Below are positions 9,471 to 20,688 of a stretch of 64,000 nt of DNA, piece after piece. The notes under the pieces are model-generated. The model ran no database searches. It had not been told where the DNA came from and saw only the letters and a program-made list of their open reading frames with translations. Within the stretch, counting starts at the first letter, position 1, and each line of letters begins with the position of its first letter. Origin of the DNA: Aureimonas frigidaquae (GTDB taxonomy: Bacteria; Pseudomonadota; Alphaproteobacteria; Rhizobiales; Rhizobiaceae); the NCBI RefSeq assembly GCF_001463905.1, contig NZ_BBWR01000009.1:1-64000 (forward strand). The letters run 5' to 3'. Made by a program: the position numbers and the translations under genes.

Positions 9471-12432
9471 TCAGCCGCTCGTTTTCCTTGTCGTAGAACA
9501 CCGGGTCCACGATCGTCACGCCGATCCGTCCGCCGGGCATGGGCACGTCCAGCCGCTCGCCGATCCGCGCCCGCCCGCCGCGCACCAGTGCGAGCGCGAT
9601 GGAGCGCCCCAGCGTGGCGGAGGCATAGGACGAGGTCACATGGCCGAGGGCGGGTATCGTGGCGCGGGCGTTGCGATCCTCCGTCCGCTCGACCAGCTGG
9701 GCGCCTTCTTCCAGCACCGTGCCGGGATCATCGGTCAGAAGGCCGATGAGCTGCTTGCGATCCGCGCCCTGCAAGGCGGGGCGCATCAGCGAGCGCATGC
9801 CCACGAAGTCCTTCTTCTTCCTGGCGACGGCCCAGCCAAGATTGACATCGTCCGGGACGGCGGTGCCGTCCGTCTCCTGGCCGACGATGATGTAACCCTT
9901 CTCGGCCCGCAGGACGTGCATCGTCTCCGTCCCGTAGGGCGTGATGCCGTAAGGCTGCCCGGCCGCGAAGACCGCGTCCCAGACCGCGCGGCCGTAGCCG
10001 GCCGGCACGTTGATCTCGAAGCCGAGCTCGCCCGTGAAGGACACGCGCCAGATCCGCGCCGCGACCCCGGCCACCTTGCCCTCCCGCCAGGTCATGTGAC
10101 CCATGGCCTCGCGCGACAGGTCGACCCCCTCCACCAGCGGGGCCAGGACATCGCGCGCCCTCGGGCCCTGGACGGCGATGGTCGCCCATTCTTCGGTGAT
10201 GGAGGTCAGCCAGACGTCGAGATCGGGCCATTCGGTCTGGAGGTAGTCTTCCATCATATTCAGAACGCGCGGCGCGCCGCCCGTCGTGGTGGTCACGTGG
10301 AACCGGTCTTCCGCCATCCGCGCGATGACGCCGTCATCCAGCACGAAACCGTCTTCGCGCAGCATCACGCCGTAGCGCAACTGGCCGATGGCCAGCTTGG
10401 CGAAGGGGTTGGTGTAGATGCGGTTCATGAACTCGGCGGCATCCGGCCCGACGACCTCGATCTTGCCGAGGGTCGAGGCGTCGAAGATGCCCACCGAGCT
10501 GCGCACGGCGCGGCATTCGCGCGCCACGGCGGCGTGCATGTCCTCGCCCCCTTGCGGGAAGTAGTGGGCCCGCTTCCAGATGCCGACATCCTCGAAGGCC
10601 GCGCCGCGCGCGGCGGCCCAGTCGTGGATCGGGGTCTGGCGCACGGGGTCGAACAGGGCCCCGCGTGAAGGCCCCGCAAAGCTGCCGAAGCTCGTCGGCG
10701 TGTAGGGCGGGCGGAAGGTCGTCAGGCCCACGGCCGGCTCGGGCCGGCCGAGCGCATCGGCGACGATGGCGAGCGCGTTGATGTTGGAGATGCGCCCCTG
10801 ATCCGTCGCCATGCCGGTCGTCGTGTAGCGCTTCACATGCTCGATGGACTGGAAGCCCTCCTGCGTGGCGAGCTTGATATCCTTGGTGGTCACATCGTTC
10901 TGGAAGTCGACGAAGGCCTTGACCGAGACCGGCTTGCGGCGGTGCGGGGTCGCCCCGCGATAGCTGTCGTTGCCGACCGGGATCGCGTCGACCGAAAAGT
11001 CACGCGTGGTGCCGCCGCCGGCCGCCCAGCCATCCGCCAGAACGGTGGCCAGGTCGAAGACGCCACGGCAGCTTCCGGCCGAGCGCTCGTTTTCCACCGA
11101 CTGGGCGGGAATGTAGGCGCCGAGCCCGTCGTCCCATTTGAGCTTGCCGCGCGACTGGGAGAAGAGCGACACGGTCGGCGTGAAGCCGGCCGACATGATC
11201 AGCGTGTCGCAAGGCACAGTTTCGCCGCTCCGCCAGCCGAGCCGCCCCAGGATGGCACTGCCGAGCCGCAACCGGCCGCGCGTGCCGATCACCGCCGTCT
11301 CACCATAGATGGGCACGCCCGCTGCACGCAGCATCTCCACATAGGGGCCGGACGGGTTGGGCCGCAGGTCGGCCACCGCGGCGATCTCCACGCCGGCGGC
11401 GCGCAGCTCCAGCGCCGCACGATAGGCCGAATCATTGGCGGCGAAGACGGTGGCCGTCTCGCCCGGCTTGGCGCCGTAGCGGTTCAGGTACTGGCGCGCC
11501 GCCTCCGCCATCAGGATGCCGGGGCGATCGTTCTCCGGGAAGGCGAGGGGGCGTTCGATGCTGCCGGTGGCAAAGACGACGCGGCCGGCGCGCACCTGCC
11601 ACATGCGCTCGCGCGGCAGGCCCGGCGCCGCCACGGCCAGATGCTCCGTCACGCGCTCCACGAGGCCGAGGAAGTTGTGCGGATAGAAGCCGAAGGCCGT
11701 CGTCCGCGAAAGGAGCGTGACATTGTCGCGGCTGCGCAGCTCATCGAGCACCGCCGCCGCCCATTGCGCGGCCGGCATGCCCTCGATCCGGGCGGCCGCC
11801 TCGTGCAGGAGCGAGCCGCCCATTTCCGACTGCTCGTCGCACAGGATCACCCGCTGGCCGGACTGTGCCGCAGCCAATGCAGCGGCCAGGCCGGCCGGGC
11901 CGGCGCCCACCACCAGCACCTCGCAATGGGCGAAGCGCTGGGTATAGCGGTCCGCGTCGGGGGCAGTCGGAACGCGACCAAGGCCGGCGGCGCGGCGGAT
12001 GACAGGCTCATACAGCTTCTTCCAGGCCGCGCGCGGCCACATGAAGGTCTTGTAGTAGAAGCCTGCGCCGAAAAAGCGGCCGAGCCCGTCATTGACCTCG
12101 CCCACATCCCATTCCAGCGAGGGCCAGCGGTTCTGGCTTTCGGCCTTCAACCCGTCATAGAGCTCGACCTGGGTGGCCCGCAGGTTGGGCGTGTAATGTG
12201 CCTCGTCGCGGCCGACGCCGACCAGGGCGTTCGGCTCTTCGCTGCCGGCGGTCAGGATGCCGCGGGGGCGATGATACTTGAAGCTGCGCCCGACCAGGTG
12301 CACGCCATTGGCGATCAGCGCGGATGCGAGCGTGTCGCCCGCATAACCGGTGAAGCTCTTGCCGTCGAAACTGAAGGAGAGCGGCCGGGTGCGGTCGATC
12401 CGTCCGCCTTCGGCCGTGCGGAACGCGTTCAT
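9463..12432 (-). CDS. soxA: Sarcosine oxidase alpha subunit
   Basis: 989 residues, the family's usual size. Order of domains: an N-terminal ferredoxin-like 2Fe-2S-fold region (about 15-100, without a cysteine cluster), a Rossmann dinucleotide-binding motif (VVGAGPAGLAAALAAA from residue 174), a second nucleotide-binding segment, and a C-terminal GcvT-like tetrahydrofolate-binding half from about residue 600. The alpha subunit binds NAD+ and folate and receives the methylene group from sarcosine oxidised in the beta subunit. It overlaps soxD by 4 nt (ATGA) and soxG by 8 nt, indicating tight translational coupling. Confidence 0.96.
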   Translation of the reverse strand: MNAFRTAEGGRIDRTRPLSFSFDGKSFTGYAGDTLASALIANGVHLVGRSFKYHRPRGILTAGSEEPNALVGVGRDEAHYTPNLRATQVELYDGLKAESQNRWPSLEWDVGEVNDGLGRFFGAGFYYKTFMWPRAAWKKLYEPVIRRAAGLGRVPTAPDADRYTQRFAHCEVLVVGAGPAGLAAALAAAQSGQRVILCDEQSEMGGSLLHEAAARIEGMPAAQWAAAVLDELRSRDNVTLLSRTTAFGFYPHNFLGLVERVTEHLAVAAPGLPRERMWQVRAGRVVFATGSIERPLAFPENDRPGILMAEAARQYLNRYGAKPGETATVFAANDSAYRAALELRAAGVEIAAVADLRPNPSGPYVEMLRAAGVPIYGETAVIGTRGRLRLGSAILGRLGWRSGETVPCDTLIMSAGFTPTVSLFSQSRGKLKWDDGLGAYIPAQSVENERSAGSCRGVFDLATVLADGWAAGGGTTRDFSVDAIPVGNDSYRGATPHRRKPVSVKAFVDFQNDVTTKDIKLATQEGFQSIEHVKRYTTTGMATDQGRISNINALAIVADALGRPEPAVGLTTFRPPYTPTSFGSFAGPSRGALFDPVRQTPIHDWAAARGAAFEDVGIWKRAHYFPQGGEDMHAAVARECRAVRSSVGIFDASTLGKIEVVGPDAAEFMNRIYTNPFAKLAIGQLRYGVMLREDGFVLDDGVIARMAEDRFHVTTTTGGAPRVLNMMEDYLQTEWPDLDVWLTSITEEWATIAVQGPRARDVLAPLVEGVDLSREAMGHMTWREGKVAGVAARIWRVSFTGELGFEINVPAGYGRAVWDAVFAAGQPYGITPYGTETMHVLRAEKGYIIVGQETDGTAVPDDVNLGWAVARKKKDFVGMRSLMRPALQGADRKQLIGLLTDDPGTVLEEGAQLVERTEDRNARATIPALGHVTSSYASATLGRSIALALVRGGRARIGERLDVPMPGGRIGVTIVDPVFYDKENERLNV

Positions 12433-12725
12433 CGGCCACCCTCCGCCGGTGCTGCGTCCGGCCGCTCTTCGCCGACCTTGTAGGTGGCGGTGAACATGTC
12501 GGTCCGCGTGTCGCGCAGCGCGTTGAAGAAGCGTCCGCAGCCATGAATGTGCCGCCAGCGTTCGGCGTGCAGGCCGCGGGCGTTGCTACGCTCGTAAAGG
12601 TAGCTTCCCCAATCCTCGATCGTGGTGTCGGCCGGCGTTTCCGGGCGGGCGATATGCGCCTGCCCGGCATGCCGGAATTCGAGTTCGGGCCGGGGGCCGC
12701 AATAGGGGCAGTGGATCAGAAGCAT
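12429..12725 (-). CDS. soxD: Sarcosine oxidase delta subunit
   Basis: 98 residues. It begins MLLIHCPYCGPRPELEF and later has RHIHGCGRFFNALRD. C6, C9, H60 and C62 are the expected zinc ligands of the delta subunit. It is a small structural component of heterotetrameric sarcosine oxidase. It starts 25 nt after the soxB stop and overlaps soxA by 4 nt, in the canonical B-D-A-G order. Confidence 0.96.
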   Translation of the reverse strand: MLLIHCPYCGPRPELEFRHAGQAHIARPETPADTTIEDWGSYLYERSNARGLHAERWRHIHGCGRFFNALRDTRTDMFTATYKVGEERPDAAPAEGGR

Positions 12726-12750
12726 GGTCGTTCGGCCTTGGGTCCGGGGT

Positions 12751-14007
12751 TCAGTGCGCCACGGCGGCGGCGGCGGCCTCGTCGATGAGGTAACCGTCGC
12801 GGAAACGTTCGATGGTGAAGGGCGCGTTGATCGGGTGGGGTTCGTCCCGCGCCATGGTGTAGGCCAACAAATGCCCCGCGCCCGGCGTGGCCTTGAAGCC
12901 GCCGGTGCCCCACCCGCAATTGACGTAGAGCCCCCGCACGGGCGTCTTGCCGAGGATCGGCGAGCGGTCCGGCGTCACGTCGACGATGCCGCCCCAGTTG
13001 CGCAGCATCCGCAGCCGCCGATATTGCGGCAACAGCTCGCAGATGGCGTCGAGCGTATGATTGGCGATGTGCAGGCCGCCGCGCTGCGTATAGGAGGTGT
13101 AGGCATCCGTGCCGGCGCCGATCACCATCTCGCCCTTGTCGGACTGGCTGATATAGGCGTGAATCGTGTTCGACATGACCACGCAGGGAAAGTCCGGCTT
13201 GACCGGCTCGGATACCAAAGCCTGCAGGGGGAAGCTTTCCAGCGGCATGCGCACGCCCGCCATGTCCATGACCACGGAGGAGTTGCCCGCAGCCGATACG
13301 CCGATGCGCCGGGCGCGGATCGGCCCGCGCGTCGTTTGCACCCCCGTCACAGCGCCCTCCGGCCCCCGGGTGATGGCGGTGACCTCGCAATTCTGGATGA
13401 TGTCCACGCCGAGCGCCGATGCGGCGCGGGCATAGCCCCAGGCCACCGCATCGTGGCGCGCCGTGCCGCCACGCCGCTGCAGGGCGCCGCCCAGCACGGG
13501 GTAGCGCATGGTCGACGCGTCGATGTTGAGCGGCGGGCAGTATTCCTTGCACTCCTGCGGCGTCAGCCACTCATTGTCGACGCCGGCCAGCCGGTTGGCA
13601 TGGACATGGCGCTTGAACACCTGCACGTCGTGGATGTTGTGCGCCAGCATGAGCACGCCGCGCGCCGAGTACATGACGTTGTAGTTCAGCTCCTGCGACA
13701 GGCCTTCCCAGAGCTTGACCGCATGATCGTAGAGTGCCGCCGATTCCTCGAAGAGGTAGTTGGAGCGGATGATGGTCGTGTTGCGGCCGGTATTGCCGCC
13801 GCCGATCCACCCCTTTTCCAGAACGGCGACATTGGTGATGCCATGCTCGCGCGCCAGGTAATAGGCACAGGCCAGCCCGTGGCCGCCCCCGCCCACGATG
13901 ATCGCGTCATACTCGGCCTTGGGCTCCGGATTGCGCCATTGCGCTCCCCAGCCCTTGTTGCCGGCCAGCCCCTTGGCGAAGATCTGGAATCCGGAAAACT
14001 TCTGCAT
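12751..14007 (-). CDS. soxB: Sarcosine oxidase beta subunit
   Basis: 418 residues with the DAO-family FAD-binding motif ([19 protein letters not shown]) and the [20 protein letters not shown] segment typical of SoxB. This subunit holds FAD and covalent FMN and carries out oxidation of sarcosine. It is first gene of soxBDAG-sdaA. The ATG at 14007 (MQKFSGF) matches the family N-terminus and length; an ATG at 14016 is possible, and longer in-frame starts to 14082 run into the promoter-like region with the inverted repeat at 14077-14098. Confidence 0.95.
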   Translation of the reverse strand: MQKFSGFQIFAKGLAGNKGWGAQWRNPEPKAEYDAIIVGGGGHGLACAYYLAREHGITNVAVLEKGWIGGGNTGRNTTIIRSNYLFEESAALYDHAVKLWEGLSQELNYNVMYSARGVLMLAHNIHDVQVFKRHVHANRLAGVDNEWLTPQECKEYCPPLNIDASTMRYPVLGGALQRRGGTARHDAVAWGYARAASALGVDIIQNCEVTAITRGPEGAVTGVQTTRGPIRARRIGVSAAGNSSVVMDMAGVRMPLESFPLQALVSEPVKPDFPCVVMSNTIHAYISQSDKGEMVIGAGTDAYTSYTQRGGLHIANHTLDAICELLPQYRRLRMLRNWGGIVDVTPDRSPILGKTPVRGLYVNCGWGTGGFKATPGAGHLLAYTMARDEPHPINAPFTIERFRDGYLIDEAAAAAVAH

Positions 14008-14076
14008 CGCGCCCATCCGTTCGTGTCGCCCGAACCATCGCACCGACGCTGCCCGGGGGCGATAAAAAATCCGGCC

Positions 14077-14098
14077 TGTCACTTGTATAAAAGCGACA
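14077..14098. promoter_or_regulatory. Inverted repeat upstream of soxB, candidate operator
   Basis: Arms TGTCACTT and AAGCGACA (7 of 8 complementary) flank the 6-bp AT-rich spacer GTATAA. It sits 70 bp upstream of the soxB start in a locally AT-rich stretch that also holds GATAAAAAAT. The arms differ from the repeat upstream of gbcA, so a different regulator may act here. No binding factor can be named from the sequence. Confidence 0.4.
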
Positions 14099-14110
14099 TG
14101 GCGCGATTTT

Positions 14111-14134
14111 GCGGCGGCGTCCGAACGCCGCCGC
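14111..14134 (-). terminator. GC hairpin after the acetoacetyl-CoA synthetase gene
   Basis: A perfect 10-bp stem (GCGGCGGCGT/ACGCCGCCGC) with a 4-nt loop lies 11 nt past the stop of the minus-strand gene at 14145. No U-tract follows on the minus strand (CAAAAT instead), so this is at best a non-canonical or attenuating structure. Confidence 0.35.
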
Positions 14135-14144
14135 TGCGCAAGCT

Positions 14145-16109
14145 TCAGGCTTTCAGTTCCGGCCGGTCGCGGAACAGGTCCAGCGCTTGTGGATTGGCCA
14201 GCGCCTCGATGTTGCGGATGGGGCGGCCATGCACCACATCGCGCACGGCAAGCTCGACGATCTTGCCGCTCTTGGTACGGGGAATGTCGGCCACGGGCAG
14301 GATGCGCGCGGGCACGTGGCGGGGCGAGGCGCCGCTGCGCACCTCCGTGCGGATCTGCCGTTCCAGTTCCGGCGTGAAGGCGGCGCCGTCACGCAGCCGC
14401 ACGAAGAGCACCACGCGCACGTCGCCATCGAACTCCTGCCCGATGGCGATGCATTCCAGAATGTCGGGTATCTTCTCGACCTGGGCGTAGATTTCCGCCG
14501 TTCCGATGCGCACGCCGCCGGGATTGAGCGTGGCGTCGGAGCGCCCGTGAATGATGAAGCCGCCGCTCTGCGTGGTTTCGGCAAAGTCGCCGTGGCACCA
14601 GACGTTCTGGAAGCGCTCGAAATAGGCGGCCTTGTACCGCCTGTCCTGCGGATCGTCCCAGAAGGCGAGCGGCATGGCCGTGAAGGGGCGCGCGCAGACG
14701 AGCTCTCCCTTGTCGCCGGCGGGCGCGACTGCGCCGTCTTCGGTCCACACCTCCACCGCCAGTCCGAGGCCAGGGCCCTGGATCTCCCCGCGCCGGACGG
14801 GGCGGGTCGGATCGCCGAGGACGAAGCAGGAGACGATGTCCGTGCCGCCGGAAATGGAGGCGAGGTGCAGATCGGCCCCGATCGCCTCGTAGACATAGTC
14901 GAAACTTTCAGCGACCAGCGGCGAACCGGTCGACATCATGGCGCGCAGCGCGGGCAGGGCGTGCGTATCGACCGGGCGAAGCCCGGCCTTCTTGATGGCG
15001 TCGATATATTTGGCCGAAGTTCCGAAATGCGTCATCCGCTCATCCTGCGCATAGTCGAACAGGACGCTCGGGGCCGGATGGAAGGGGGAGCCGTCATAGA
15101 GCAGGAGCGTCGCCCCGACGCCGAGGCCGGAGGCCAGCCAGTTCCACATCATCCAGCCAAGGGTGGTGAAGTAAAAGAGCCTGTCGCCCGCCCGCACATC
15201 CGAATGCAGCGCATGCTCCTTCAAATGCTGCAGCAACACGCCGCCCGCCCGGTGGACGATGCATTTGGGCACACCCGTCGTGCCGGACGAAAAGAGGATG
15301 TAGAGCGGGTGGTCGAAGGGCAGGCGCTCGAAATGCAGCGCCCGCGGTGCAAAGCCCGCCAGGAAATCGTCCGCCGTGACCCCGTCGGGCAGCGCCGCGG
15401 CCGTTGCTGCGGCCCTGCCGCACAGGTCCAGCACGATGACCCCTTCGACGCTCGGCAGCTCCGGCCGGATGGCCGCGAGCTTTTCGGCGAGGGGGTTCTC
15501 CTTGCCGGCATACCAGTAGCCATCGGCTGTCAGAAGCAGGCGCGGAGCGATCTGGCCGAAGCGGTCGAGCACCCCGCGCGGGCCGAAATCGGGCGAGGCC
15601 GAGGACCAGACGGCGCCGATGGAGGTTGCCGCCAGCATGGCCGCGATGGCGAAGGGCACGTTGGGCAGATAGGCGGCGATGCGGTCGCCCGGCACGATGC
15701 CGGCGGCCTGGAAGGCCTGCTGCAGGCGCGACACTTCCGCTTCCAGCCGGGCCCAGCTCCAGCGGTCCTGCAGCTTGTCCTCGGCACGGAAGACGATGGC
15801 GTCGGCATCGGGCGCGCCCGGCCGGGCCAAGAGGTTCTCCGCGAAGTTGAGCGTCGCATCGGGGAAGAAGCGGGCGCCGGGCATGGCCTCTGCATCCACG
15901 AGCACGCGCTCGCCCTTGTCGCCGACCACGTCGAAATGGTCCCAGATCGCGCTCCAGAAGGCTTCCGGCTCGCTGAGCGACCATTGGTGAAGGGCCGGCG
16001 TATCGTCCAGCGGCCTGCCGATACGATCGGCGACAGCGCGCCGGAACGCCGTCATGCCGGTGGCGGCCACCCGCTCAGCCGTGGGTTGCCAGACGATTGC
16101 GCCGCTCAT
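14145..16109 (-). CDS. aacS: Acetoacetate-CoA ligase (acetoacetyl-CoA synthetase)
   Basis: 654 residues, adenylate-forming family. The P-loop SSGTTGVPK follows LYILF, and the late motifs [28 protein letters not shown] and RTKSGKIVE (catalytic lysine) are present. The N-terminal WxPT and NFAENLL segments are characteristic of acetoacetyl-CoA synthetase rather than acetyl-CoA synthetase. It activates acetoacetate with ATP for ketone-body or polyhydroxybutyrate-cycle use. The ATG at 16109 has an excellent GGAGG 6 nt upstream; a codon at 16127 is weaker. It is divergent from the MFS gene at 16241. Confidence 0.94.
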   Translation of the reverse strand: MSGAIVWQPTAERVAATGMTAFRRAVADRIGRPLDDTPALHQWSLSEPEAFWSAIWDHFDVVGDKGERVLVDAEAMPGARFFPDATLNFAENLLARPGAPDADAIVFRAEDKLQDRWSWARLEAEVSRLQQAFQAAGIVPGDRIAAYLPNVPFAIAAMLAATSIGAVWSSASPDFGPRGVLDRFGQIAPRLLLTADGYWYAGKENPLAEKLAAIRPELPSVEGVIVLDLCGRAAATAAALPDGVTADDFLAGFAPRALHFERLPFDHPLYILFSSGTTGVPKCIVHRAGGVLLQHLKEHALHSDVRAGDRLFYFTTLGWMMWNWLASGLGVGATLLLYDGSPFHPAPSVLFDYAQDERMTHFGTSAKYIDAIKKAGLRPVDTHALPALRAMMSTGSPLVAESFDYVYEAIGADLHLASISGGTDIVSCFVLGDPTRPVRRGEIQGPGLGLAVEVWTEDGAVAPAGDKGELVCARPFTAMPLAFWDDPQDRRYKAAYFERFQNVWCHGDFAETTQSGGFIIHGRSDATLNPGGVRIGTAEIYAQVEKIPDILECIAIGQEFDGDVRVVLFVRLRDGAAFTPELERQIRTEVRSGASPRHVPARILPVADIPRTKSGKIVELAVRDVVHGRPIRNIEALANPQALDLFRDRPELKA

Positions 16110-16150
16110 AGATGCCCTCCCAGTCATCGCGTCGGGCGCAAACTAGATCA

Positions 16151-16168
16151 TTTCTCGCATGCGCGAAA
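16151..16168. promoter_or_regulatory. Palindrome in the divergent aacS/MFS intergenic region
   Basis: TTTCTCGCA/TGCGCGAAA forms an 18-bp dyad with 8 of 9 pairs matched, centred on CGCATGCG, 42 bp upstream of aacS and 73 bp upstream of the MFS start. The placement suits a shared operator for the divergent pair, but no regulator gene is adjacent. Confidence 0.35.
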
Positions 16169-16240
16169 AGGGGCGGGGCTTGATTCCTAGGCCGTGAGAC
16201 GATCTAGCCCGGTAAGGTTGGCAAAAGGGGCGTGTCGGGC

Positions 16241-17431
16241 ATGCATTCCACAACGGGCCGGGCAAAGGCCGCGGCGGCCGGCGGCATCGCCGTGGCGCTT
16301 CTCTATCTCGGCTTCATCTCGCTCGGCCTGCCGGACGCTGCCTTCGGCGTCGCCTGGCCCTCGTTGCGCGACCTCTTAATGCTTCCCCAGGCGCAATTCG
16401 GCATTGCGCTCGCTTTCGTGGGCATCGGCTTCGTCGTGTCCAGCACGCTTGCCGGGCGCTTCCTGGCCGCGATGGGCGTCGGGCGGCTTCTGGCCGTGGC
16501 CACGACCATGGCCGGTCTCGGCCTTCTGGGGTTTGCGGTTGCCGGCCACTGGTGGGTCTTCCTCGGCTTCGCGCTCCTGGTGGGTTTTGGTGGCGGGGCC
16601 ATCGATTCCGGGCTCAACGCCTATGCCGCCAGCCGCCTGTCCGCCCGCCAGATGAACTGGCTGCATGCCGCCTTCGGGCTTGGCGCCGGGCTCGGACCGC
16701 TCGTCATGACGGCGGCCGTCGGGCTCGCCTCCTGGCGGCTCGGCTATGTCGCCCTCGGCCTCATCATGCTGTGCCTGGCGACGCTCTTCACCGTGACACG
16801 CGGCATCTGGGCCCCGGCCAGTGGCGAGGCGGCTGCGCCGGAGCCGACACCCGTCACGGCCGCGCAGGCGCTGCGCATCCCGCTCGTCTGGCTGCAGGCG
16901 CTCGCCTTCTTCACCTATGCCGGCGCAGAGATCGCCGCCGGGCAATGGGCCTTCGCCATCCTGTCGCAGGATCGCGGCTATGCGGTGGAAAGCGCGGGCT
17001 TCTGGACCGGCGCCTTCTGGCTGGCCCTGTTCGCGGGCCGGATTCTCCTTGGAATGCTGGCCGAGCGGGTCGGCACGCCTTTGATGCTGCGCGCCGCGAT
17101 CCTGGGGGCGATTTGCGGCTATGCCGTCTTCGCCTTCGATCCGGTCGGGGCGGGGCCGCTCGGCCTTGTTCTCGTGGGCTTTTCCCTGGCGCCGATCTTC
17201 CCTTTGCTGATGCACCGTACGCCGCAGGTTCTGCATGGCGCGGCAGGGCATGCCATTGGCTTCCAAGTGTCGGCCGCCATGCTGGGCGGCGTGGCGACGC
17301 CGGCCCTTGCGGGCATCCTGGCCGACCGGGCCGGACTGGGCGCCATTCCCTTCTTCCTGCTCGCTGTCGCCATGGCCACGGCGGTCATCATCGAGCTGTG
17401 CCTGGCGCGCCGCCTGCGCCCGCCCGCTTGA
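16241..17431 (+). CDS. Major facilitator superfamily transporter
   Basis: 396 residues, about 12 hydrophobic segments, belonging to the FucP/YbjJ-like MFS group by overall look (early LGFISLGLPDAAFGVAWPSL, then FGLGAGLGPL after the second quarter). The substrate cannot be read from sequence. A GTG at 16232 is an alternative start, but AAGGGG lies only 2 nt before it and 10 nt before the ATG used here. The stop codon overlaps the -35 of the thi promoter. The thi operon has its own promoter and riboswitch, so a thiamine-related role is not implied by proximity alone. Confidence 0.85.
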   Translation: MHSTTGRAKAAAAGGIAVALLYLGFISLGLPDAAFGVAWPSLRDLLMLPQAQFGIALAFVGIGFVVSSTLAGRFLAAMGVGRLLAVATTMAGLGLLGFAVAGHWWVFLGFALLVGFGGGAIDSGLNAYAASRLSARQMNWLHAAFGLGAGLGPLVMTAAVGLASWRLGYVALGLIMLCLATLFTVTRGIWAPASGEAAAPEPTPVTAAQALRIPLVWLQALAFFTYAGAEIAAGQWAFAILSQDRGYAVESAGFWTGAFWLALFAGRILLGMLAERVGTPLMLRAAILGAICGYAVFAFDPVGAGPLGLVLVGFSLAPIFPLLMHRTPQVLHGAAGHAIGFQVSAAMLGGVATPALAGILADRAGLGAIPFFLLAVAMATAVIIELCLARRLRPPA

Positions 17432-17455
17432 CAACGGCGCGCCAACGTCTAGCCT
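17428..17455 (+). promoter_or_regulatory. Sigma-70-type promoter of the thi operon
   Basis: A perfect -35 TTGACA (preceded by C, as in rhizobial CTTGAC promoters) and a weak -10 TAGCCT are separated by 16 bp. The start would fall near 17462, directly before the riboswitch. The -35 overlaps the TGA of the upstream MFS gene. Confidence 0.6.
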
Positions 17456-17463
17456 GACCCGCG

Positions 17464-17561
17464 TCCAAGGGGAGTTCCGGCAGGGAACTGAGAGGCCGAC
17501 CGGCTGCATGCAGCGCGCGGCGACCCTACGAACCTGATCCAGTTGACACTGGCGTAGGGAT
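17464..17561 (+). promoter_or_regulatory. TPP (thi-box) riboswitch
   Basis: The aptamer hallmarks are in order: AGGGGAG near 17469, GGAACTGAGAGGCCGACC around 17484-17500 and ACCCTACGAACCTGATCC at 17523-17540, then the closing GGCGTAGGGA (17551-17560) that pairs back to the ACCCT segment. Thiamine pyrophosphate binding is known to repress thi genes through such elements. It is followed by a 144-nt expression platform ahead of thiC. Confidence 0.95.
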
Positions 17562-17679
17562 GGAGTGAGCCATTCTTCCGATCGTCATGTCGCAGGGCCC
17601 GAAGGCGCGCATCTTCACGCCACGGCCCTGCGCATCGATCGCAAGGCCCGGCTCGTTGCCGATCACTGCCCACCGGCTG

Positions 17680-19522
<1,843 letters not shown>

Positions 19523-19523
<1 letters not shown>

Positions 19524-20488
19524 TGGATGTCGTCATTCTGGGGGGCGGGGTCTTCGGACTGGTCGTGGCAACACGGCTGGTCGAGGCGGGCATCGTCCCC
19601 CGGCTCTGCGAGCGGGGCGCGAGCCTCGGCGAAGGGGCAGCGTCCTGGCTGGCCGGCGGGATGCTGGCCCCCTTCTGCGAGGTGGCCACGACGGACCGGT
19701 CCATCGTGGCGCCGGGCCTGTCGGGGATCGACTGGTGGGACCATGCGGCAGGCTGCGTGGAGCGGCACGGCACGCTGGTGGTGCAGGCGGGGCGTGACGG
19801 CGCGCAGCTTCGCCAGTTCGCGGCCCGGGCAGAGACCCATGAATGGCTGGATGGCGCGGCGATCGATGCCCTGGAGCCGGGACTTGCCGGTCGCTTCCGG
19901 CAGGGGCTCTTCTTTGCACAGGAGGCGCATATGCGCCCCCGCCTTGCCATGGCGAGGCTCGCCGAAAGCCTGTCGGCCCGCGGCGTGCCGATCGCCTTCG
20001 GCCAGCCGGCCGAACCGGCGGATTTTGGCGGCGCATGGGTCCTCGACTGCCGGGGGGCGCGGGCGGACGTACCCGGCCTGCGCGCCGTGCGCGGCGAAAT
20101 GCTGATCGTGCAATCCGACGAGATTGCCCTGACGCGCCCGGTGCGGATCCTGCATCCGCGCTGGCCCGTCTATGTCGTGCCGCATGGCGCGGGACGGTTC
20201 ATGATCGGCGCCAGCATGATCGAAAGCGCGGATGCCCGCGGGGTGACGCTGCGCTCGGCGGTGGAGCTGATGAACGTCGCCTATGCGCTTCACCCCGCCT
20301 TCGCCGATGCGCAGATCGTCGAGATGCGATCGGGCCTCAGGCCGGCGCTGCCGGACAATCTCCCCCGCTATGTGGCGTCGGCCCGGGGCGGTGCCCTGGC
20401 GGGCGCCTATCGCCACGGCTTCCTGCTCGCGCCGGACATTGCGCGGCAGGCGGTGGAGGCGCTTCTTCAGGCAAGGAATGCGGCATGA
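19523..20488 (+). CDS. thiO: Glycine oxidase ThiO
   Basis: 321 residues, DAO-family FAD protein. The dinucleotide motif VVILGGGVFGLVVATRLVEAG is at the N-terminus and a GLRPALPDNLP segment near the C-terminus. ThiO oxidises glycine to iminoglycine (dehydroglycine) for thiazole synthesis in aerobes lacking ThiH. The start shares a base with the thiC stop, and the stop overlaps thiS by 4 nt. Glycine made by the sarcosine pathway upstream is its substrate, though the operons are separately controlled. Confidence 0.94.
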
Positions 20489-20682
20489 AACTCAATGTGA
20501 ACGGACAGGCCTACGAGACGGCGGCACAGGCGCTCGACGCGCTCGTCAGCGAGTTGGGCCACGACGCGGAGCTCGTCGCCACCGCGCTCAACGGCGATTT
20601 CGTCGCTCGCGCCGCGCGGGCCGCAAGCCGCCTCCAGCCGGGGGATAGTGTCGAGATTCTGGCCCCCATGCAGGGAGGGTGA
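20485..20682 (+). CDS. thiS: Sulfur carrier protein ThiS
   Basis: 65 residues, a ubiquitin-like beta-grasp protein that ends in the obligatory Gly-Gly (PMQGG), which is thiocarboxylated and donates sulfur to the thiazole ring. It starts inside the last codons of thiO (ATGA) and is followed 6 nt later by thiG. Size and position match the family exactly. Confidence 0.96.
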   Translation: MKLNVNGQAYETAAQALDALVSELGHDAELVATALNGDFVARAARAASRLQPGDSVEILAPMQGG

Positions 20683-20688
20683 TGCCCC

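Noticed and set aside
12724-14490. A 588-codon open frame on the plus strand opposite soxB.
   Set aside because: High GC keeps opposite frames open; the minus strand encodes a clear SoxB and the plus product resembles nothing.
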